Shown here: in pieces, positions 58,279 through 64,000 of the stretch
Numbering within the stretch: the first letter of the stretch is position 1
How the letters are laid out: every line of letters starts with the position of its first letter
NCBI GenBank assembly: GCA_002340255.1
Contig: DDLS01000138.1
Span: forward strand, 1 to 64,000
Length of the DNA stretch: 64,000 nucleotides
Source: Cyanobacteria bacterium UBA2566
GTDB lineage: Bacteria; Cyanobacteriota; Cyanobacteriia; Cyanobacteriales; Desertifilaceae
Reading direction: 5' to 3'
Position numbers and translations under genes: made by a program
The notes under the pieces: model-generated
The model's database searches: none
What the model saw: only the letters and a program-made list of their open reading frames with translations
Told to the model about the DNA's origin: nothing

Positions 58279-60108
58279 ATGCATCATAGCCTTACAGGAC
58301 TCCTTGCACCCTCTGTTAACGATCCCATGTCTTCCGATCGCCCCCAATTCGATCTAGCGCTACCCAGTTCTAAAGAAGGATTATGGGATTGGAATCTACC
58401 CACTGGGCGCATATTTTTCAATACAAATTGGCAGAAAATTCTGGGATTTTCCGAATCCGAATTACCCCAAACCTTTAGCGAATTTGAAGCCTTAATTCAT
58501 TCAGAGGATCTACCCATACATCAAGCCGCTCTCCAAGCCCATATTCAAGGGGGGACTGAATTTTATGAAAGTACCTACCGCTTACACTGCCCTAGTGGTG
58601 GCTATCGGTGGATTTTAGCCCGTGGATTATGTTATCGCTATAGTGATGGAACCCCTTATCGTTTAGCGGGTTCCCACACAGATGTTACTTCGTTTAAGAA
58701 AGCCCAGGAACAAGAATCTGTCCTCCGCTTAATTACCGATCAAATTCGCAGTAGTTTAAACTTAAAAACGATTTGGAAAACAGCCGTCGATCAAATTCAA
58801 AAACTTTTGGATGCCGATCGAGTACTCATTTACCAATTTGAACCGAACTGGAAAGGATCGGTGATTGTCGAAAAAGTAGTAGGCAACTGGGGATCGACCT
58901 TGGGAGAAGTTGGAGCAGATGATTGTTTTTCTCAAGACTATGCCAAGCTCTATAAAAATGGCAGAGTTAGAGTGATTCATGATATCTTAACCTCCCATTT
59001 GGATGAGTGTCATGTCAATTTCTTACAAAAATTTGATGTCCGTTCTAATCTGATTGTCCCGATTATTATCAAAGAAGAATTATGGGGTTTATTGATTGCC
59101 CATGAATGCAAGCGATCGCGCCGTTGGAAAGAATCAGAAGTTACCCTATTATCCCATGTAGCTAAACAGTTAGCGATTGCCATTTATCAAGCCAATTTGT
59201 ACGATCAATCTCAGCAGGCAGTTCAAGAATCAGAAGAAAAGGCTCATGAATTAGAGCTGGCTTTGCTCAAACTGCAAAAAACTCAGGCTCAATTAATTGA
59301 AAGCGAGAAACAATCTTCTATTGGTCAATTGGTCGCTGGAATTGCCCATGAAATCAATAATCCCGTAAGCTTTATTTATGGAAATATTGATTTTGCCAAA
59401 GCCTATCTCAATGATTTGTTAGAATTAGTTCAGTTATACCAAAATACATTCCCTGAGCCAGGAAATGAGATTGAACATTTTTCTGAGGATATTGATTTAG
59501 AGTTCTTGCAAGATGATTGCATGGATTTATTAGACTCCATGAAGAACGGAGCTTCTCGGATTCGCGAAATTGTTTTATTTCTGAGGACATTTTCCCGATT
59601 AGATGAAGCTCAAATGAAACGAGTGAATCTCCATGATGGTATTGAAAGCACATTGATGATTGTGAATCATCGCTTACAGAAGAATGGTAATCGCCCAATG
59701 ATTGAGGTGTGTAAAAACTATGGCGTTTTGCCTCCAGTTGAATGCTATGCTGGACAACTCAATCAAGTATTTATGAATATATTAGTCAATGCTATTGATG
59801 CGATTGATAGTGCCTGGGAACATTACTCCAATCGAGATAGTCCAGAAATTAGGATTACCACTGAAGATTGGCACATGGAATCTGTCAAAATATTGATTAC
59901 TGATAATGGGGTGGGAATGTCAGACTTAATTCGCCAGCGTTTATTTACGCCCTTTTACAGTACCAAACCGGTTGGGAAAGGCAAAGGACTAGGCTTGAGT
60001 TTATGTCATGCTATTATTGTTGATCATCATGGGGGAAAATTATCCTGTGACTCTGAACCTGGAAAGGGCACAACATTTATCATTGAATTGCCCTTGCACC
60101 AGAGTTAA
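58279..60108 (+). CDS. PAS-GAF histidine kinase
   Basis: A 609-residue soluble sensor kinase. PAS/PAC about 30-137 (GLWDWNLPTGRIFFNTNWQK, IHSEDLPIHQAALQAH, LAGSHTDVTSFKKAQE). GAF about 157-300 with DQIQKLLDADRVLIYQFEPN, RSNLIVPIIIKEELWGLLIA and HECKRSRRWKESEVTLL; the last carries a Cys after His (AHECK) in the phytochrome-like position, but the chromophore is not proven. HisKA: SSIGQLVAGIAHEINNPVSF. HATPase: NQVFMNILVNAIDAID, DNGVGMSDLI, GKGKGLGLSLCHAI. Alternative start: ATG 58327. No receiver is attached or adjacent; a methyltransferase gene precedes it. Confidence 0.93.
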   Translation: MHHSLTGLLAPSVNDPMSSDRPQFDLALPSSKEGLWDWNLPTGRIFFNTNWQKILGFSESELPQTFSEFEALIHSEDLPIHQAALQAHIQGGTEFYESTYRLHCPSGGYRWILARGLCYRYSDGTPYRLAGSHTDVTSFKKAQEQESVLRLITDQIRSSLNLKTIWKTAVDQIQKLLDADRVLIYQFEPNWKGSVIVEKVVGNWGSTLGEVGADDCFSQDYAKLYKNGRVRVIHDILTSHLDECHVNFLQKFDVRSNLIVPIIIKEELWGLLIAHECKRSRRWKESEVTLLSHVAKQLAIAIYQANLYDQSQQAVQESEEKAHELELALLKLQKTQAQLIESEKQSSIGQLVAGIAHEINNPVSFIYGNIDFAKAYLNDLLELVQLYQNTFPEPGNEIEHFSEDIDLEFLQDDCMDLLDSMKNGASRIREIVLFLRTFSRLDEAQMKRVNLHDGIESTLMIVNHRLQKNGNRPMIEVCKNYGVLPPVECYAGQLNQVFMNILVNAIDAIDSAWEHYSNRDSPEIRITTEDWHMESVKILITDNGVGMSDLIRQRLFTPFYSTKPVGKGKGLGLSLCHAIIVDHHGGKLSCDSEPGKGTTFIIELPLHQS

Positions 60109-60285
60109 ACTCTTCGCACTAGGGAATAGGCCTATGATATAGTGATTCTCTTCTATTGCTATTCGTACCTATTGCCTCAAACAAGAACCGAAACATCCTA
60201 ACCCACTCATTCGTGGCTATAGAATGAGGATTCAAAAGTTTATTTCAGAGGCAGCGCCAAGCACTGCAAAACCAATGAAAATAGA

Positions 60286-60528
60286 TTAAGACTGAACAGA
60301 TAATTGCTCTTGTATTTGCTGAATTTTGCGATCGCGGAATGCCTCTAAAGCCTTTTGCAGGTCTTCCGGTTCTACGCCTTCTGGTAGATCGACTGTAGAG
60401 AGCGACTGAATCATACCAGAAACCAATTGACTGAATCCCTCAATCCGATCGTCAGCCGATAACTTCTGTTGAGCAGGTTGCGCTACAGTAGGACGAGTAA
60501 GAATCGGCGAAACTTTATAATTCAACAT
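60286..60528 (-). CDS. small helical protein, function unknown
   Basis: An 80-residue protein, MLNYKVSPILTRPTVAQPAQ, then LSADDRIEGFSQLVSGMIQS and EDLQKALEAFRDRKIQQIQE. A Pro/Gln-rich N-terminus is followed by two amphipathic helices. I do not recognise a family. ATG 60528 is chosen; an upstream in-frame ATG at 60549 adds seven residues. It is monocistronic, between a convergent kinase gene and the divergent pabB fusion. Confidence 0.6.
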   Translation of the reverse strand: MLNYKVSPILTRPTVAQPAQQKLSADDRIEGFSQLVSGMIQSLSTVDLPEGVEPEDLQKALEAFRDRKIQQIQEQLSVQS

Positions 60529-60713
60529 TCCTAAGCACCTCTGATTCAAATAGATGACCCTAAAATCTTACTTCTTATCATAAGAACATGTCTCGGATAT
60601 GACAACATCCTTGTTACAATTATAGACGTTTATCTATCTTTCTTGTCTATATAAGCACCAAAAATAAGTACAATCACATACAAGTCAATCGATGAAGTGA
60701 GAAGGATAGTATA

Positions 60714-62543
60714 ATGAAGAAGTATTCTGTCAAAGAATTTGTTGATTCCCCCATGAATAACCCCAAAGAAGGGGGAATGACTGCCAACGGTCTTGCTTAT
60801 ATCTACCACTATGAAAACCAGCATTGGTTACAATTTAAAGATCCAATTCAAGTCTATTGTTTAAGTGGAAATTCGGGTAACCCGATCGCGACTTTAGAGG
60901 AGATTGAAAACCAAGTGGAAACACAGGGCTATTATGCGGTGGGAATGCTCAGTTATGAAGCTTCTGCAGCCTTTGATAGTGCCTTAACGGTTCATGAAGA
61001 CCCTGATTTTCCCCAACTTTGGTTTGCCCTGTACGATCGCCCCTCGCGTATCCTCAGCCCCCAGGAATTCATCAATCTCCACAGTGATATTACCGATGCG
61101 GGCATAAGCTGGGAAAGTGAACTGACTGAAGCCGACTTTCACGAGGCGATCGCCCGGGTTCAAAATTACATCAGCCAAGGGGATACCTTTCAAGTTAACT
61201 ACTCCTTCCGCCTGCGATCGCCCTTTAGCGGCGATCCGCGCTGGGCATTAAATCTTCTGAGGAGATCGTCACCCGCCCCCTATTCGGCTTACCTAGACAT
61301 GGGGCGCTATATCATTGCGTCTGCTTCCCCCGAACTCTTTTTCACTCTTAAGGGTTCTACCTTCACCAGCAAACCCATGAAAGGAACCGCCCCACGGGGA
61401 AAAACCCTAGCTGAAGATCGTCAACTTGCCGAATGGTTGTACCATTCCCAGAAAAATCGCGCTGAAAACGTGATGATCGTCGATATGGTTCGCAATGATA
61501 TCGGCAGAGTCGCCACCATTGGCAGCGTCCAAGTCCCGCGCTTATTTGAAGTCGAGCGCTACTCTACCGTCTGGCAAATGACTTCAACGGTGACGGCTCA
61601 AACGCGATCGCCCCTAAGCCAAATTCTGGCCAACATTTTCCCCTGTGCCTCCATCACGGGCGCACCGAAAGCTCGCACGATGGAGATTATTAAAGAACTT
61701 GAAGGCTCTCCCCGACGCATCTATACTGGGGCGATCGGTTATTTGAGTCCGGGACGCACAGCCCTATTTAATGTTGCCATCCGTACCCTCCTGATCGATC
61801 GACACACCCAACAAGCTGAATACGGGATCGGTAGCGGCATCGTCACCGACTCTAATAGTCAAGAAGAATATCAAGAATGCTATATCAAATCCCGCGTTAT
61901 CATTGAGCAACAACCTCCCTTCTCCCTCCTCGAAACCCTCCTCTGGACTCCCCAATCTGGCTATTTCCTGCTCTCTTACCACCTGCAACGGCTCCAAGAC
62001 TCAGCCGAATACTTTAATATTCCCCTAGATCTCTCCCAATTACTCCACCAGTTCCAAACCCTAGCTCCTACACTCAACCGCTCTGCCCACAAAATTCGTC
62101 TTCTGATCGATCCCCAAGGAGAATTCACCCTAGAACCCTCTCCTATTTCTCCTTCCTCCTCCCTCACCCCCATCACCCTCAAACTTGCCCCCCAACCGAT
62201 TGACTCCTCCAACATCTGGCTTTATCACAAAACAACCCATCGCCAAGTTTATACTCGAGCTAGTGCTTCGGTTACCGAGTGTGATGAGGTGCTGCTCTGG
62301 AACGAACGCCATCAAATTACCGAAGCCAGTATTGCCAACGTTGTCCTCCATTGGCAGGGACAATGGATTACCCCTCCCGTCACCTGTGGACTTTTACCGG
62401 GTACATTCCGCGCTTGGCTTTTAGAGCGGAATCTGATTCACGAACACCCCATTACTCTGGATATGATCGCTCCCTCTTCTACTGTGTATCTGATTAACTC
62501 AGTTAGAGGATGGCAAAGTGCGCGGTTGATCGGCTCGCACTAA
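60714..62543 (+). CDS. pabB: Aminodeoxychorismate synthase I - lyase fusion (PabB-PabC)
   Basis: A 609-residue two-enzyme fusion for p-aminobenzoate, on the folate pathway. The N-terminal chorismate-utilising domain (to about 400) has GDTFQVNYSFRLRSPFSGD, PMKGTAPRGKTLAEDR, VMIVDMVRNDIGRVA and TGAPKARTMEIIKELEGSPR, then GIGSGIVTDSNSQEEYQECY. The C-terminal 200 residues are a class IV PLP domain: LLSYHLQRLQDSAEYFNI, LWLYHKTTHRQVYTRA-like (here IWLYHKTTHRQVY, with the PLP Lys), and ITEASIANVVLHWQGQW. So one polypeptide should make ADC and cleave it to PABA and pyruvate; the glutaminase PabA must come from elsewhere. The first 24 residues look like a non-homologous extension; ATG 60780 is an alternative start. 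Confidence 0.92.
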   Translation: MKKYSVKEFVDSPMNNPKEGGMTANGLAYIYHYENQHWLQFKDPIQVYCLSGNSGNPIATLEEIENQVETQGYYAVGMLSYEASAAFDSALTVHEDPDFPQLWFALYDRPSRILSPQEFINLHSDITDAGISWESELTEADFHEAIARVQNYISQGDTFQVNYSFRLRSPFSGDPRWALNLLRRSSPAPYSAYLDMGRYIIASASPELFFTLKGSTFTSKPMKGTAPRGKTLAEDRQLAEWLYHSQKNRAENVMIVDMVRNDIGRVATIGSVQVPRLFEVERYSTVWQMTSTVTAQTRSPLSQILANIFPCASITGAPKARTMEIIKELEGSPRRIYTGAIGYLSPGRTALFNVAIRTLLIDRHTQQAEYGIGSGIVTDSNSQEEYQECYIKSRVIIEQQPPFSLLETLLWTPQSGYFLLSYHLQRLQDSAEYFNIPLDLSQLLHQFQTLAPTLNRSAHKIRLLIDPQGEFTLEPSPISPSSSLTPITLKLAPQPIDSSNIWLYHKTTHRQVYTRASASVTECDEVLLWNERHQITEASIANVVLHWQGQWITPPVTCGLLPGTFRAWLLERNLIHEHPITLDMIAPSSTVYLINSVRGWQSARLIGSH

Positions 62544-62596
62544 TCAGGGATTTAAAGATCCTGTAACTCCATCACTTGCCAGTGATACCGTTATCT

Positions 62597-63244
62597 TCAA
62601 TGAAACCGAACTCGACGTTCATGAGAACTTAAATGGGAGGTATCCCCATTTAATTCCATAATTGAGCGATCGCCATCCTTAATCACCTTGACTACAGCGC
62701 ACAAAGAAGCATTTACATCTACTCCTGTCACTCCATCAACTAATCCCATAGCCATTCCTAATACAGACGCACCATGGCCGATAAATAATAAATCTTCATG
62801 AGGAAACCGCTCAACTAACTCTCGGATGGTTTGTCCCGCACGGGCAAAACATTGGGTCTCAGTTTCGGGATAGCAAGGCTTTCCCTCAATCGGAACCTCT
62901 GGATCGATGCGCGGAAACTGAGCGGCTAATTCTGATAATGAACGGGTTTGGGGACACTCCGTCATCCATTCTGGATTTAGCCACTCTCCCAAACCCCAAT
63001 GTAGGCGCAGCGGTACATCCAGAACATTCGCCACTCCATGGGCGGTTTGCACCGTTCGCAGAAAGGGAGAGGCAAAAATCCGGCTGATTCCTTCTGATTT
63101 TAGGCGATCGGCTAATTCCTGAACTTGAACTAAGCCATCGTCAGACAAAGGCGGATCGTAACGGCGATCGGCCGTATTAAACCACTCCGGATTGACAAAA
63201 TCCAAGCGGTTGGCATGTCGCGCAATCCAAATGGTTTGAGCCAT
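62597..63244 (-). CDS. Histidine phosphatase (phosphoglycerate mutase) family protein
   Basis: A 215-residue protein of the branch-1 histidine phosphatase superfamily. The N-terminal catalytic motif reads ARHANRLDFV (RHA instead of the usual RHG), with the phospho-accepting His. FASPFLRTVQTAHGVANVL holds the conserved Arg and helical region, and LLFIGHGASVLGMAMGL the second catalytic His. The Glu acid region is LGEWLNPEW. The substrate is unknown. It is convergent with the PabBC gene and divergent from the phytochelatin-synthase-like gene. Confidence 0.9.
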   Translation of the reverse strand: MAQTIWIARHANRLDFVNPEWFNTADRRYDPPLSDDGLVQVQELADRLKSEGISRIFASPFLRTVQTAHGVANVLDVPLRLHWGLGEWLNPEWMTECPQTRSLSELAAQFPRIDPEVPIEGKPCYPETETQCFARAGQTIRELVERFPHEDLLFIGHGASVLGMAMGLVDGVTGVDVNASLCAVVKVIKDGDRSIMELNGDTSHLSSHERRVRFH

Positions 63245-63308
63245 ATATAAATTTTCAATAGTTTTTCTTTTAAAATTGATACTAGGTCATTGTAGCAACT
63301 CTAGAATC

Positions 63309-64000
63309 ATGGATCGATTTGTGAATTCCCGTAAACCCCTTGTTCTTCTTGTTTTAGGCCTACTTCTGCTTGGTGGCAGAACAGTTGCCCAAACTTTGCC
63401 CATTGCTGAACGACTAATTGAATTTGATTCCTCTCCTGGGGAAGAGCTGTTAATTGAAAGCCGTGCTAGACAAGATTATGTGCCCTTGAGCATTCAGTTT
63501 GAAACCCAAAAAAACCAGGCTTTTTGTGGCGTTGCCAGTATGGTGATGGTCTTAAATGCTTTGGGGATTGAGGCTCCTGATGCACCCGAATATGGTCGCA
63601 AAATGTTTACCCAGGATAATATTTTTAATGCCCAAACCGATCGAGTGATCGCCAGAGAAACGATCGCCAAACAAGGTATGACTCTAGAAGAGTTAGGTGC
63701 GTTTTTAGCTCGTTATCCCCTAAAAACCCAGGTTTATCACGGGGGCGATCTGAGTTTGCAGGAATTTCGCCAGTTAATGGTAGAAAATTTGCAGCAGCCT
63801 GATAATTTTGTGTTAGTCAATTATCTGCGAAAGTCCATTGAACAGGAGCGAGGGGGACATATTTCTCCAGTCGCCGCCTATCATCAGCAGAGCGATCGCT
63901 TCTTGATCCTCGATGTTGCCCGCTATAAGTATCCTCCCGTTTGGGTAACGGCCGAAGATCTCTGGAATTCCACCCGCACCGTAGATTCGGTTTCTGGGAA
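63309..64000 (+). CDS. secreted phytochelatin synthase-like protein (partial, runs off window)
   Basis: From ATG 63309 the frame is open to the window edge (230 codons). A signal peptide is visible (KPLVLLVLGLLLLGGRTVAQ). The mature part has the papain-like phytochelatin synthase domain: QFETQKNQAFCGVASMVMVL with the catalytic Cys, ERGGHISPVAAYHQQSDRFL with the His, and LDVARYKYPPVWVTAEDLWN with the Asp. This is the short, prokaryotic 'half' form (like Nostoc alr0975), which chiefly hydrolyses glutathione to gamma-Glu-Cys and may have limited phytochelatin activity. Export to the periplasm is predicted from the signal peptide. The C-terminus is outside the window. Confidence 0.93.
   Translation, partial: MDRFVNSRKPLVLLVLGLLLLGGRTVAQTLPIAERLIEFDSSPGEELLIESRARQDYVPLSIQFETQKNQAFCGVASMVMVLNALGIEAPDAPEYGRKMFTQDNIFNAQTDRVIARETIAKQGMTLEELGAFLARYPLKTQVYHGGDLSLQEFRQLMVENLQQPDNFVLVNYLRKSIEQERGGHISPVAAYHQQSDRFLILDVARYKYPPVWVTAEDLWNSTRTVDSVSG

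Noticed and set aside
1..64000. CRISPR arrays, tRNA or rRNA genes, prophage or restriction-modification clusters
   Set aside because: No regularly spaced repeats, no tRNA T-loop pattern and no cas, phage or methylase-nuclease gene groups were seen by eye. The lone HNH and EVE genes do not make such a system.

Overview
This window is chromosomal DNA from a cyanobacterium. It carries ndhH, a solanesyl-diphosphate synthase, ycf46 and ycf35 homologues, a cyanobacterial-type glgB, xisH/xisI genes and very frequent GCGATCGC (HIP1) octamers. The abundance of large sensor kinases, xisHI genes, short tandem heptamer-like repeats and decayed genes fits a filamentous, Oscillatoriales-like genome, but I cannot name the species from sequence alone.

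Layout. 1-9.9 kb: broken ISAs1-type transposase (cut by the window edge), htpG, a small conserved gene, the prenyl synthase, a 1-kb non-coding stretch that holds a strong 6S-RNA-like structure, a TerB-like gene, an EnvC-like M23 peptidase, a frameshifted ankyrin-repeat gene, ndhH and a helix-rich gene with an RHH-like start. 10-24.4 kb: a signalling island with a five-sensor histidine kinase, an 1,800-residue Ser/Thr kinase-AAA-GAF-histidine kinase, an EVE-domain gene, and a three-gene run (hybrid kinase, REC-GGDEF, REC-histidine kinase). 24.7-32.7 kb: FGGY sugar kinase, flavin monooxygenase, an iron-storage locus (two complementary bacterioferritin subunits, a Bfd-type [2Fe-2S] protein, a possible Fur box, and a wrecked siderophore/B12-type binding lipoprotein), an IMPase, DUF924, alanine racemase and a lipoprotein. 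32.8-39 kb: RHH/zinc-ribbon protein, Ycf46 AAA ATPase, Ycf35, a CysQ-like phosphatase, an ABC1/UbiB kinase and ManC.

39-50.7 kb: a decayed xisHI pair, a DnaJ-TPR-WD40 fusion, an LCP-family protein, an OmpR-type regulator, MgtE, RpiA, and a REC-kinase / REC / REC-PAS-adenylate cyclase / GST operon. 50.9-64 kb: glgB, a second xisH remnant with an intact xisI, several small cyanobacterial genes, an HNH nuclease with a perfect hairpin over its ribosome-binding region, an SPFH protein, a methyltransferase next to a PAS-GAF kinase, a PabB-PabC fusion, a histidine phosphatase, and the start of a secreted phytochelatin-synthase-like protein.

Themes. Five of the sensor kinases share the same style of C-terminal kinase module, pointing to local paralogue expansion. 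Several genes carry single-base indels or internal deletions. A composite intergenic repeat (GCGC palindrome followed by TAATGGGTAAT-type units) occurs at four places. I found no CRISPR array, tRNA, rRNA or complete mobile element, and no clear-cut wholly new multi-gene system. The most rewarding leads are the 6S-like RNA, the composite repeat, the RHH-Ycf46-Ycf35 locus, the complementary xisHI remnants and the hairpin-controlled HNH gene.
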